A stretch of DNA of 64,000 nucleotides from NCBI RefSeq assembly GCF_014692525.1, contig NZ_JACNYL010000002.1:310001-374000 (forward strand), written 5' to 3'. This document shows, piece by piece, positions 25,265 through 33,855 of the stretch. Source of the stretch: Sphingobacterium chuzhouense. GTDB lineage: Bacteria; Bacteroidota; Bacteroidia; Sphingobacteriales; Sphingobacteriaceae. Both the position numbers and the translations under genes were made by a program. The notes under the pieces were generated by a model. It was not told the DNA's origin and made no database searches. It saw only the letters and a program-made list of their open reading frames with translations. Numbering within the stretch: position 1 is the first letter of the stretch; each line of letters starts with the position of its first letter.

Positions 25265-25354
25265 GGAATAGGAGATGAGGCGGTCTACCTGATTACCCGG
25301 TCTAACTGGTGAGTAGCATATAAATAATTTAGTTGAAATTAGTAAATAGTACAT

Positions 25355-25390
25355 AGAAAAGCCGCAGTCTATTTAAAGAACTGCGGCTTT
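25355..25390 (-). terminator. terminator of aconitase gene
   Basis: Minus-strand GCCGCAGT and ACTGCGGC flank an 11-base loop and are followed by TTTTCT. It sits just after the aconitase stop codon. Confidence 0.8.
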
Positions 25391-25417
25391 CGCACTTGTT
25401 TACTTACTTAATAAATT

Positions 25418-27685
25418 TTATTTCGCTTGATTCGCACGTATGATATTCAGTGCCCCACCAGCTTTAAACCATTCAATCTGTTGTGCATTGTACGTATGGT
25501 TAACCAAGATACTATCTTGCGAGCCATCTGCGTGGTGCAGAACAAGTGTTAATGGTCTTCCAGGTGCAAATTCTGTTAAACCAACGATATCAATAGTATC
25601 ATCTTCTTGAATTTTATCGTAGTCATCCTTATTATCGAACGTTAATCCCAACATACCTTGTTTTTTCAAGTTTGTTTCGTGAATACGAGCAAAAGATTTA
25701 ACCAAGACGGCGCGTACACCTAGATGACGAGGCTCCATCGCAGCATGCTCACGAGAAGACCCTTCTCCGTAGTTTTCATCGCCAACTACGATCGAACCGA
25801 TCCCAGCAGCTTTATAGGCACGCTGTGTAGCCGGTACAGCTGCATATTCACCAGTCAGTTGATTCTTAACAAAATCTGTTTTATCATTGAAGAAATTGAC
25901 TGCACCGATAAGCATATTATTAGAAATATTATCCAAATGGCCACGATACTTCAACCAAGGGCCTGCCATCGAAATATGGTCAGTAGTACATTTACCTTTA
26001 GCTTTTATTAACAGCTTCAACCCAATAAGGTCAGTACCTTCCCACGCACTGAACGGTTCCAATAATTGAAGACGATCAGATGTAGGAGATACATCTACCG
26101 TTACAGAAGATCCATCTACTGCTGGTGCTTGATAACCTGGATCTTCAACATCAAAACCTTTTGATGGTAATTCATCACCCGTTGGTGGATCCAATTTCAC
26201 CTGCTCACCGTCTTTATTAATCAACGTATCTGTAACCGGATTAAACCCTAGATTCCCAGAAATGGCAATAGCTGCCACCATCTCTGGAGAAGTTACAAAA
26301 GCATATGTGTTAGGGTTACCATCAGCACGTTTTGCAAAGTTTCTATTAAACGAATGGACAATGGTATTCTTCTCTTGCTTATCTGCTCCTGCACGATCCC
26401 ACATACCGATACAAGGACCACAAGCGTTCGTGAAGATCGTAGCGTTCAGATCTTCGAACGTTTTTAGCAAACCATCACGATCTGCCGTGTAACGTACCTG
26501 TTCAGAACCTGGATTAATACCAAATTCCGCCTTGGTAACCAAGCCTTTATCAATAGCCTGCTTGGCAATCGAAGCGGCGCGTGATAAATCCTCATAAGAA
26601 GAGTTTGTACAAGAACCAATTAGTCCCCACTCTACTTTTAATGGCCAACCGTTCTTTTCTGCTTCTTCGCGCATGCGCGAAACCGGTGTATATAAATCCG
26701 GGGTGAATGGACCGTTCAAGGACGGTTCCAATTCTGACAAATTAATTTCAATCAATTGATCGAAATATTGCTCTGGATTAGCGTAAACTTCAGGGTCTGC
26801 TGTTAGATGCTGTTTAATGGCATTTGCCGCATCTGCTACGTCTGCCCTTCCAGTAGATCTTAGATAACGCTCCATAGAAGCGTCATAACCGAAAGTTGAA
26901 GTTGTTGCTCCAATTTCCGCTCCCATGTTACAGATAGTACCTTTACCTGTACATGATAGCGATTCTGCCCCTTCGCCAAAATATTCCACAATAGCTCCTG
27001 TACCACCCTTTACCGTCAAAATACCGGCTACTTTTAGAATAACATCTTTTGGTGCAACCCATCCAGATAACTTACCGGTTAATTTAACACCTATTAGTTT
27101 GGGAAATTTAAGCTCCCACGGCAAACCTGCCATGACATCACATGCATCAGCTCCACCAACACCGATAGCTACCATACCTAAACCACCAGCATTCACGGTA
27201 TGGGAGTCAGTACCAATCATCATTCCACCAGGAAAAGCATAATTTTCTAACACCACTTGGTGAATAATACCTGCTCCCGGCTTCCAAAAACCTATACCAT
27301 ATTTATTTGATACAGAAGATAAGAAATTAAATACTTCTGAACTTTCGTTTTTCGCACGCGTCAAATCCTGTTCTGCTCCGTCCCTTGCTTGAATCAAGTG
27401 GTCACAGTGAACAGTTGAAGGCACAGCCACTTTAGGGCGTCCAGCTTGCATAAACTGCAATAAAGCCATTTGTGCCGTAGCATCTTGCATGGCGACACGA
27501 TCCGGAGCAAAGTCTACATAAGAAGCTCCCCGCTCATAAGCTTCGGTTGCATTTCCTGCCCATAGGTGAGCGTACAAAATTTTCTCAGCAAGAGTTAAAG
27601 GTTTATTAACCACTTGACGCGCAGCAGCAATGCGTTCGTCATATTGGCTATAAACCTTTTTAATCATTTCTATATCAAAAGCCAT
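25418..27685 (-). CDS. acn: aconitate hydratase, mitochondrial type
   Basis: A 755-residue aconitase of the mitochondrial-like subgroup. It isomerises citrate to isocitrate in the TCA cycle. The [4Fe-4S] ligands are visible in [15 protein letters not shown] and [15 protein letters not shown]. Other signatures are [28 protein letters not shown] and, in the swivel domain, [19 protein letters not shown]. Its length is normal for the family. It is monocistronic, with a TATTTTTG -7 element about 66 bases upstream and a strong terminator downstream. Confidence 0.97.
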   Translation of the reverse strand: MAFDIEMIKKVYSQYDERIAAARQVVNKPLTLAEKILYAHLWAGNATEAYERGASYVDFAPDRVAMQDATAQMALLQFMQAGRPKVAVPSTVHCDHLIQARDGAEQDLTRAKNESSEVFNFLSSVSNKYGIGFWKPGAGIIHQVVLENYAFPGGMMIGTDSHTVNAGGLGMVAIGVGGADACDVMAGLPWELKFPKLIGVKLTGKLSGWVAPKDVILKVAGILTVKGGTGAIVEYFGEGAESLSCTGKGTICNMGAEIGATTSTFGYDASMERYLRSTGRADVADAANAIKQHLTADPEVYANPEQYFDQLIEINLSELEPSLNGPFTPDLYTPVSRMREEAEKNGWPLKVEWGLIGSCTNSSYEDLSRAASIAKQAIDKGLVTKAEFGINPGSEQVRYTADRDGLLKTFEDLNATIFTNACGPCIGMWDRAGADKQEKNTIVHSFNRNFAKRADGNPNTYAFVTSPEMVAAIAISGNLGFNPVTDTLINKDGEQVKLDPPTGDELPSKGFDVEDPGYQAPAVDGSSVTVDVSPTSDRLQLLEPFSAWEGTDLIGLKLLIKAKGKCTTDHISMAGPWLKYRGHLDNISNNMLIGAVNFFNDKTDFVKNQLTGEYAAVPATQRAYKAAGIGSIVVGDENYGEGSSREHAAMEPRHLGVRAVLVKSFARIHETNLKKQGMLGLTFDNKDDYDKIQEDDTIDIVGLTEFAPGRPLTLVLHHADGSQDSILVNHTYNAQQIEWFKAGGALNIIRANQAK

Positions 27686-27751
27686 TTATTTAATAATTAT
27701 TTGATGTACTTGTTTAAAACTAAATCGGTTGCCCAATTTTTTGATTTAGGG

Positions 27752-27759
27752 CAAAAATA
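27752..27759 (-). promoter_or_regulatory. Bacteroidota -7 element for aconitase gene
   Basis: Minus-strand TATTTTTG would give a leader of about 62 bases. No -33 TTTG is at the expected spacing. Confidence 0.4.
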
Positions 27760-27826
27760 CAAAAAGAATAGGTTTTAAACACCTTTAAACCAATTCAAAC
27801 CCTAATTTGGAATAAATCCAAACAAC

Positions 27827-28507
27827 TTAAATCTTCGTTGTTATTGGCAAGACGTTTTTTAACTGGCGAACGGCTTCTGTGGGGTCTTCAGCGCCAAAAA
27901 CGCTGCTTCCTGCAACCAACACATCAGCCCCTGCTTCCAATAGCTTTGCGGCATTATTTGTACCTACTCCCCCATCAATTTCTATTAATAGAGAGTCGTT
28001 TACTCCTTCAGATAAATCTCTGAGCTCTTTTATCTTTGCATAAGTTTGCTCAATAAATTTTTGACCTCCAAAACCCGGATTAACCGACATGATGCATACC
28101 AAATCAATATCTCTGACAACATCTTTCAGCAAACTCACTGGTGTATGTGGATTCAATGCCACGCCTGCCTTGCACCCAAGTTCTTTAATAGCAGCCAACG
28201 TACGATGAAGATGCGTACACGCCTCATAATGTACTGTAATAATAGTTGCTCCCGAGTCTTTGCACATTTTTAAATAACGATCTGGATCTACAATCATCAA
28301 GTGCACATCTAGTGGTTTGGTAGCATGTTTAGCGATAGCATGCATAACTGGAAAACCAAAAGAGATATTCGGAACAAATACACCGTCCATAATATCAATG
28401 TGAAACCAGTCGGCTTCACTCTTGTTTACGATCTGGATATCATCGTAAAGGTTCGCAAAATCAGCAGCCAGAACAGACGGGGCTATCAGATGTTTTGTTG
28501 TACGCAT
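27827..28507 (-). CDS. rpe: ribulose-phosphate 3-epimerase
   Basis: A 226-residue TIM-barrel enzyme interconverting ribulose 5-phosphate and xylulose 5-phosphate in the pentose phosphate pathway. Signatures are IAPSVLAADFANL, WFHIDIMDGVFVPN with the catalytic Asp and metal His, VHLMIVDP, MSVNPGFGGQKF and EIDGGVGTNNA. It is full length. It is divergent from the PgpH-type gene and has a minus-strand TATCTTTG -7 element 19 bases upstream. Confidence 0.97.
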   Translation of the reverse strand: MRTTKHLIAPSVLAADFANLYDDIQIVNKSEADWFHIDIMDGVFVPNISFGFPVMHAIAKHATKPLDVHLMIVDPDRYLKMCKDSGATIITVHYEACTHLHRTLAAIKELGCKAGVALNPHTPVSLLKDVVRDIDLVCIMSVNPGFGGQKFIEQTYAKIKELRDLSEGVNDSLLIEIDGGVGTNNAAKLLEAGADVLVAGSSVFGAEDPTEAVRQLKNVLPITTKI

Positions 28508-28526
28508 GTTCTTTATATGTTTTTTG

Positions 28527-28534
28527 CAAAGATA
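28527..28534 (-). promoter_or_regulatory. Bacteroidota -7 element for rpe
   Basis: Minus-strand TATCTTTG matches TAnnTTTG and lies 19 bases before the start codon. Confidence 0.5.
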
Positions 28535-28602
28535 CGGAAGTTTGAAGCTATTATGTGAGGAAATTCGTATTTTGATCCTCTACACGATTCCTCAATAAAT
28601 AG

Positions 28603-28610
28603 TACATTTG
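28603..28610 (+). promoter_or_regulatory. Bacteroidota -7 element for pgpH-like gene
   Basis: TACATTTG matches TAnnTTTG about 39 bases before the GTG start. No -33 TTTG sits at 17-19 bases. Confidence 0.45.
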
Positions 28611-28649
28611 TTATAAAATTATATTGACAGGATAAAAAACAATAAGCAA

Positions 28650-30803
28650 GTGGCAAAACTCAAGATCAATTACCTTCGCGACAAGAATCAAAACAATTCT
28701 CTTATAGTCAAATCGGCTATGATCATTTTGGCGATTGTATTGATTTGTATTTTTCTACCCAAACAACCACGCTTTCAGTACGAATTTGAAAAAGGTAAAA
28801 TATGGAATCATGAAAATTTGGTATCTCCCTACAATTTTGCCATTTTAAAAACACAGGAAGAGCTTAACAAAGATAGAGAACAGATACTTAAGACGGTTCA
28901 ACCCATCTATAATTTAAACGCGAGTGCAAGCAAAGAACAAATCGACCAGTTCAATACCGATATTGCGGAGAAATGGCAAATAGCAAATATGGATTCTGTA
29001 TCTAGTGAGGATATGGAAACATACAAATCCGTAGGGAATGCGCTTCTTAACTACATTTACAATCGAGGGATTATCTCGTTGAACAACCGTTACCAAAACA
29101 AGGGAATGGATGCTGAACAGGTGGACAAAGCACAGAGTCAGTATAATTTCACGCTGATTCAAGATAATGTTGCTCAACAGAAAAATACGGCTGATATTTT
29201 TACAATTGAATCCGCCAATCAGTATATAGAAAACAACATTTCCAGAAATAACAAAATAGAACAAAAAACATGGTTGGTGGAAACGTTAAAGAACTACGTA
29301 ACCATTAACTATATTTTCAACGAAAACCTAACGAACAAGGCGGAACAAAATGCGTTTGCTAATATCTCCACTACTCGGGGAATGGTGCAAAAGGGAGAGC
29401 TTATTGCAGAAAAAGATAAAATTATCAGTAATGAAACTTACCAGAAATTAGCTTCTTTACGCAAGGTTTTTGAAGATGAAGCTCGGATTAGTGGTAACCA
29501 AGGATATGTTGTGCTTGGCCAATTTGTGGTCATTTCGATGTGTGTATCCCTTCTGATGGTGTTCCTGTATTTTTTTCGATCGACTATCTTTGAGAGCAAT
29601 AGATTATTATTTATTATTCTAATTGTCATTGTATGTATGCTTGGTGTGCTATCTTGGGCCATTAGCATGAAAATTCCGAACCTCTATTATATACCTTACT
29701 GTAGTGTTCCTATTATCTTTAGGGTATTGTTTGATACCCGAGTGGCCTTAAACATACATCTATTAATGGTCTTATTGGCTGCATTGTTTGTGCCAAATAG
29801 TTTTGAATTTGTCTTTTTACAATTCGTGACAGGTATGGTTGCTATTTATAGCATCAGAACATTAGTCAAGCGAGAGCAATTTTTAGTTTCGTCCCTTATT
29901 ATCTTAGGCACTTATATCATAGCCTATGTAGGTTTAGTATTGACGCGTAATGGGTCGATAAGTTCCATTTATTGGACAGATATTATACCGTTTGTCGTCA
30001 GCGTCGGTTTAACACTACTAGCTTACCCCTTAATATATGCATTCGAACGCTTATTTGGTATCGTTTCCGATCTTACTTTAATGGAATTGACGAATAGCAA
30101 TTCCCGTTTGCTGAGGGAACTTTCGCTAAAAGCCCCCGGAACCTTTCAGCACTCACTACAGGTAGCCAATCTGGCGGAAGCCGCTATCTACAAGATCGGA
30201 GGAAATCCATTGCTAATACGCGCGGGCGCTCTATATCATGATATTGGCAAAATGTCGAACCCTCTATTTTTTATCGAAAATCAAAAAACAGACACCAATC
30301 CCCATGCAGAGCTTACTCCCGAGCAGTCTGCACAAATCATTATATCACACGTGCATAAAGGCATTGAGATGGCGAAGAAAAACCAACTTCCTGAAGTTAT
30401 TATTGATTTTATACGTACACATCACGGTACGACGCGGGTTGATTATTTCTATAACTTAGCTATCAAGAACAATCCAGATAAGCTCGTAGACGAAAGCATC
30501 TTCAAGTACCCAGGTCCGGTGCCTTTCTCGAAGGAAACTGCTGTGCTGATGATTGCCGATTCGGTAGAAGCGGCTTCCAGAGCATTAAAAGAACCCACAG
30601 AAGAATCTATCAACAACTTGGTAGACAAGATAGTGGAGTATAAGATCACCCAGCGTCAATTTATCAATTCGAATATTACCATGCGTGATATCACAGAGGT
30701 GTCTGATATTTTTAAATCTATGCTGAAAAGCATTTATCACGTCCGAATTGACTATGATGTTAATAAAAAAACCGCCGCAGCAACCAGTGGAATAAAAAAT
30801 TAA
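28650..30803 (+). CDS. pgpH: 7TM-HD family protein, probable cyclic-di-AMP phosphodiesterase
   Basis: A 717-residue protein with the PgpH layout: one N-terminal membrane helix (about 20-38), a large extracytoplasmic domain (about 40-285), seven membrane helices (about 290-475), and a C-terminal HDIG domain. PGTFQHSLQVANLAE supplies a metal His, YHDIGKM carries the HD pair at 530-531, and FIRTHHGT supplies further His ligands. PgpH proteins hydrolyse c-di-AMP to pApA and so affect potassium and cell-wall homeostasis. The start is a GTG; no ATG fits before the first membrane helix. It is followed by tRNA-Ser(GCT). Confidence 0.9.
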   Translation: MAKLKINYLRDKNQNNSLIVKSAMIILAIVLICIFLPKQPRFQYEFEKGKIWNHENLVSPYNFAILKTQEELNKDREQILKTVQPIYNLNASASKEQIDQFNTDIAEKWQIANMDSVSSEDMETYKSVGNALLNYIYNRGIISLNNRYQNKGMDAEQVDKAQSQYNFTLIQDNVAQQKNTADIFTIESANQYIENNISRNNKIEQKTWLVETLKNYVTINYIFNENLTNKAEQNAFANISTTRGMVQKGELIAEKDKIISNETYQKLASLRKVFEDEARISGNQGYVVLGQFVVISMCVSLLMVFLYFFRSTIFESNRLLFIILIVIVCMLGVLSWAISMKIPNLYYIPYCSVPIIFRVLFDTRVALNIHLLMVLLAALFVPNSFEFVFLQFVTGMVAIYSIRTLVKREQFLVSSLIILGTYIIAYVGLVLTRNGSISSIYWTDIIPFVVSVGLTLLAYPLIYAFERLFGIVSDLTLMELTNSNSRLLRELSLKAPGTFQHSLQVANLAEAAIYKIGGNPLLIRAGALYHDIGKMSNPLFFIENQKTDTNPHAELTPEQSAQIIISHVHKGIEMAKKNQLPEVIIDFIRTHHGTTRVDYFYNLAIKNNPDKLVDESIFKYPGPVPFSKETAVLMIADSVEAASRALKEPTEESINNLVDKIVEYKITQRQFINSNITMRDITEVSDIFKSMLKSIYHVRIDYDVNKKTAAATSGIKN

Positions 30804-30853
30804 ATTGAGTGTCAGATGTTTATTCTTTTTTGACAAAAAAACGGTTTTAAAGC

Positions 30854-30884
30854 TTTGCGGATTGGAATATTTGCTTTATGTTTG
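30854..30884 (+). promoter_or_regulatory. promoter of tRNA-Ser(GCT)
   Basis: TTTG and TATGTTTG are separated by 19 bases, a full match to the Bacteroidota consensus, 15 bases before the tRNA. Confidence 0.85.
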
Positions 30885-30899
30885 CACTACTTAAATAAA

Positions 30900-30986
30900 G
30901 GAGAGGTGCCTGAGTGGCCGAAAGGAACAGTTTGCTAAACTGTCGTACTGGAAACGGTACCGCGGGTTCGAATCCCGCTCTCTCCG
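30900..30986 (+). tRNA. tRNA-Ser (GCT)
   Basis: An 87-base class II tRNA: acceptor GGAGAGG pairs with TCTCTCC (one G-T), the anticodon loop is TTGCTAA (anticodon GCT), the extra arm is long, and the discriminator is G. CCA is not encoded. Confidence 0.97.
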
Positions 30987-30987
30987 C

Positions 30988-31021
30988 GAGCTTCAATCAA
31001 AAGATTGGAGCTTTTTTATTT
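30988..31021 (+). terminator. terminator of tRNA-Ser(GCT)
   Basis: The same 10-bp stem and T tract as after tRNA-Ser(TGA), identical over 34 bases but inverted. Confidence 0.9.
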
Positions 31022-31067
31022 CTAAAGTTTTTTGCTAGCGCTACCCGAGTCATGGAAACCAGAAGGG

Positions 31068-31175
31068 GTTGCTGTTTCCTGTATCCAATCGCTCGATCGT
31101 TTAGATCTAGCGGAGAAATTGCATCAACGGTTACAATTTGAAAACAAAATTATAGAAGCATTGATACAGGTAAAT
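31068..31175 (+). pseudogene. fragment resembling YggS/PROSC PLP-homeostasis protein
   Basis: One frame reads VSCIQSLDRLDLAEKLHQRL and then KIIEALIQVN. This resembles the central part of YggS-family proteins (a stretch like QSLDRLDLAEKL, then the strand ending IQVNT). The match covers about 36 of some 230 residues. The preceding residues come from the tRNA terminator region, and after the Asn the frame runs 29 unrelated residues to a stop. No PLP lysine is present. It reads as a decayed or recombined gene piece rather than a working gene. The family assignment rests on my memory of the pattern. Confidence 0.55.
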
Positions 31176-31271
31176 ATACATTTCCAATTGCTCAAAGGTA
31201 TTCAACAGCAAGTTACTTTAAGGAGAATTTACCCCGACAGCTATTATTGGAATAAAAAAATCTAAACCCGA

Positions 31272-31769
31272 TTAGTTTCGAATAACCAACTCCAGTACCT
31301 CTCCCGGTAAACCATCAAAATCCGCAAATTCTTTGGAAACAAAACCGTTATTAATTAGGATTTTCCGAGACGGAATGTTTTTCGGATCTATAATAGCAAA
31401 CAGTTTTGTAATGAAACCGTGTTTTCTCGCCACTTCGATCAGCTGGCGGGCCACTTCACCCGCAATCCCTTTTCCCCAATATTTAGGCAGAAGCATATAG
31501 CCCAACTCGGCCCTATCGCTATCGGGTGCTTCTATTTCCAATTTTCCAACCCCTATAAAATTATCGGATTTTTCTTCCATGATTTTAAAATGTCCGAAAT
31601 CACTATGAAACTGATTTTCCAACATCCGCTTCTCGTAATCCGATTTCGCTTCTTCTAGCGGAATAACTCGCTCTGTAATCATTGCCATCACGTCTTCATC
31701 ACCGACCAAATTAAAATATACCGGAAAGTCTGCAGCTGTAAGCTTTTCCAAACGAATTTTTGTCGTCAT
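31272..31769 (-). CDS. GNAT acetyltransferase, RimJ/RimL type
   Basis: A 165-residue N-acetyltransferase. RLEKLTAADFPVYFNLVGDE opens the fold, IGVGKLEIE and AELGYMLLPKYWGKGIAGE form strands 4-5 with the acetyl-CoA loop (KYWGKGIAGE), and the C-terminus has NIPSRKILINNGFV. It likely acetylates an amine on a protein N-terminus, a peptide or a small molecule; the substrate cannot be told. It starts three bases after the methyltransferase stop, so the two form one operon. Confidence 0.9.
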   Translation of the reverse strand: MTTKIRLEKLTAADFPVYFNLVGDEDVMAMITERVIPLEEAKSDYEKRMLENQFHSDFGHFKIMEEKSDNFIGVGKLEIEAPDSDRAELGYMLLPKYWGKGIAGEVARQLIEVARKHGFITKLFAIIDPKNIPSRKILINNGFVSKEFADFDGLPGEVLELVIRN

Positions 31770-31772
31770 TTA

Positions 31773-32573
31773 CTATTTTTTAGTTGCAGTAATCGAGTAC
31801 AGCATCGGAATTTTATTATCTAGATGCGAAATTCGGTATTTATTTGGAGCAAATTCAATCGTTTTGTTAAAACAGTTGTAAGGCGAAAAATCATATTCAT
31901 CAAATGAATTTATTTCCACTTCATTTTTAATTAAACTGTTGATCACTTCACTCAAACTATGATTCCACGTCACATTTTCCTGACTGATCGAAGCTGTTTT
32001 ATTTGCGTATGTTCCATTTTCAGATTCAATAATCGCTCCTGAATTACTATAGTTGTATGCAATTTTTTCAAAATTCTCGTCGAACATCCATACTATTGGA
32101 TGAAACTCAACAAAGACAAACTTTCCACCAGGTCGTAAAAATTTGGAAATAATTTTTGCCCATTTGTCTAAATCCGGTAACCAACCAATAACACCATAAC
32201 TGGTAAATACAATATCAAATTGTTTATCTAGATGATTGGGTAAATCATAAATGTCACAACAGATGAAATCTGCATTTGAATTGGTATCCTTTTCAATTTT
32301 CTTTGCGCTTTGAATTGCTTTATCCGCTAAATCTACTCCTGTAACTTCAGCACCGAGTCGGGTCAAAGAAATTGTGTCTTGTCCGAAATGACATTGTAAA
32401 TGCAAAATATGTTTCCCGTTGATGTCTCCCAACAGTTTTAGCTCAACATCATTTAGCGAAGTTTTTCCTCCTAAAAAACTATCAAGGTCATAAAATTCAG
32501 ATTGTAAATGGGTTTCGATTCTGTTGTTCCAAGATTGTCGGTTTATTTCCAAATAATTTTGCTCAGCATTCAT
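31773..32573 (-). CDS. class I SAM-dependent methyltransferase
   Basis: A 266-residue Rossmann methyltransferase. Motif I is HILHLQCHFGQDTISLTRLG, then VTGVDLADKAI, DIVFTSYGVIGWL and a post-motif strand, GGKFVFVEFHP. The start giving MNAEQNYLEINRQSWNNR is chosen because homologues begin with a similar NR-x-x-W-N element; the longer frame would run into the divergent patatin gene. The pattern (SWNxR, CHFGQDT) is common in a methyltransferase group with no known substrate. It looks more AT-rich than the core genes nearby and is co-transcribed with a GNAT gene. Confidence 0.88.
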   Translation of the reverse strand: MNAEQNYLEINRQSWNNRIETHLQSEFYDLDSFLGGKTSLNDVELKLLGDINGKHILHLQCHFGQDTISLTRLGAEVTGVDLADKAIQSAKKIEKDTNSNADFICCDIYDLPNHLDKQFDIVFTSYGVIGWLPDLDKWAKIISKFLRPGGKFVFVEFHPIVWMFDENFEKIAYNYSNSGAIIESENGTYANKTASISQENVTWNHSLSEVINSLIKNEVEINSFDEYDFSPYNCFNKTIEFAPNKYRISHLDNKIPMLYSITATKK

Positions 32574-32686
32574 TTTTGAATTGTTTTCCTTTAATATTTC
32601 TTTGCTTATATTTATTGACCAATATATAAAAAATTCGCTGTTTTGACCTTTTTTGTCTAGATTTAGACGACAAACCGAACGGACGT

Positions 32687-33736
32687 ATGAAGAGAATACT
32701 TTCAATAGACGGTGGCGGTATCCGAGGTATCATTCCGGGGATGTTTTTGGTGGCACTGGAAGAAAAGATACAACAGGCAACTAATAATCCCCAAGCTCAT
32801 TTAACCGACTATTTTGATTTTTTTGCAGGCACAAGTACAGGAGGAATCCTTTTATCGATTTTGCTTTGTCCCGATGATAACGATCCGAAAAAGCAAAAAT
32901 ATACCGCCAAAGATGCACTTGACATCTATTTAGACCATGGGACAGAAATATTTTCTGCTTCAAACTGGCGTCGTTTTCTAAGCAAATTCGGTTTATTAAG
33001 CGAGCTATACGATGAGACAATATTGGAAAATGTATTGAAGAGTTATTTCGGAAATAAAAAACTCAGCCAGCTTCTTAAACCCTGCATTATTACGGCATAC
33101 AATATTGAATTGCGAAAAAATCACCTTTTCCGGCAACAGAAAGCAATATCGCATGGTGACTCACGCGATTTTTATATACGGGATGTATGTCGCGCCACAT
33201 CCGCCGCACCCACGTATTTCTCAGTGGCGGAAATATTTTCTCTCGCTAAAACACGCTACCCCCTAGTTGATGGAGGCGTCTTTGCGCACAACCCATCTCT
33301 ATCCGCTCTTCTAGAAGTGATCAAAAGCTATAACACCTATAAGATAAATGATATTTGGATTCTCTCTTTAGGAACCGGGTTATCAAAAATCTCGTATAAT
33401 TACGAAGATTTCAAGAAGAAATGGGCTATCTCTATCGGGCCAGCGTTAGTCGATATTATGAGCAGCAGTTCCGCAGAAAGTACAGACTATTACCTAAAAC
33501 AATTATTTCGGTCAGTTAACAAATCGGGCAATTACATCCGTATCGAACCTAGCAACCTCTCCTCTATCAACCCATCAATGGATTCCGCTTCACCGTCTAA
33601 TATTCAAAAACTTATCTCCTTAGGAGATAAATTAATCAGTGAACATGAAGAGCTGATGAATCAAATTGTTGCGGAGATCATACAGGACAAAAAAAATAAT
33701 TCAGATCGATCAGTATGGAATTTTTTAAAAAATTAA
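32687..33736 (+). CDS. patatin-like phospholipase
   Basis: A 349-residue patatin. The oxyanion hole DGGGIRG is at 8-14, the nucleophile elbow GTSTGG has Ser50, and the dyad Asp195 is in LVDGGVFAHNP. It should be a Ser-Asp acyl hydrolase for membrane lipids. No signal peptide is present, so it acts in the cytoplasm or on the inner leaflet. Relatives serve as effectors in CBASS defence (CapV), but no cyclase, Cap2/Cap3 or other defence gene is next to it, so an ordinary lipid-turnover role is equally likely. It is divergent from the methyltransferase/GNAT pair. Confidence 0.9.
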   Translation: MKRILSIDGGGIRGIIPGMFLVALEEKIQQATNNPQAHLTDYFDFFAGTSTGGILLSILLCPDDNDPKKQKYTAKDALDIYLDHGTEIFSASNWRRFLSKFGLLSELYDETILENVLKSYFGNKKLSQLLKPCIITAYNIELRKNHLFRQQKAISHGDSRDFYIRDVCRATSAAPTYFSVAEIFSLAKTRYPLVDGGVFAHNPSLSALLEVIKSYNTYKINDIWILSLGTGLSKISYNYEDFKKKWAISIGPALVDIMSSSSAESTDYYLKQLFRSVNKSGNYIRIEPSNLSSINPSMDSASPSNIQKLISLGDKLISEHEELMNQIVAEIIQDKKNNSDRSVWNFLKN

Positions 33737-33855
33737 CCCTTATATTTCCTCTATAAAATAGTCTCTGATGGCAGAGGAGAGCGAAATAATTTTTATTTTA
33801 AGGAATTCGTGAATGCGAAGCATTTTATTTAGGTTTACACTGCAAAAAAACAAGT

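Noticed and set aside
31032..31265. A functional 77-residue protein gene after tRNA-Ser(GCT)
   Set aside because: It would start inside the tRNA terminator region, has a TTG start, matches only a short piece of a larger family and has no PLP lysine. Treated as a remnant.
32687..33736. CBASS anti-phage system with the patatin as CapV effector
   Set aside because: No CD-NTase cyclase or Cap2/Cap3-like gene is on either side; the neighbours are a methyltransferase/GNAT pair and an SpmAB carrier. The dyad alone does not support a defence call.
30900..33855. tRNA-associated integrative element with att sites
   Set aside because: No integrase was found, and no direct repeat of the tRNA-Ser 3' end was seen downstream within the window.
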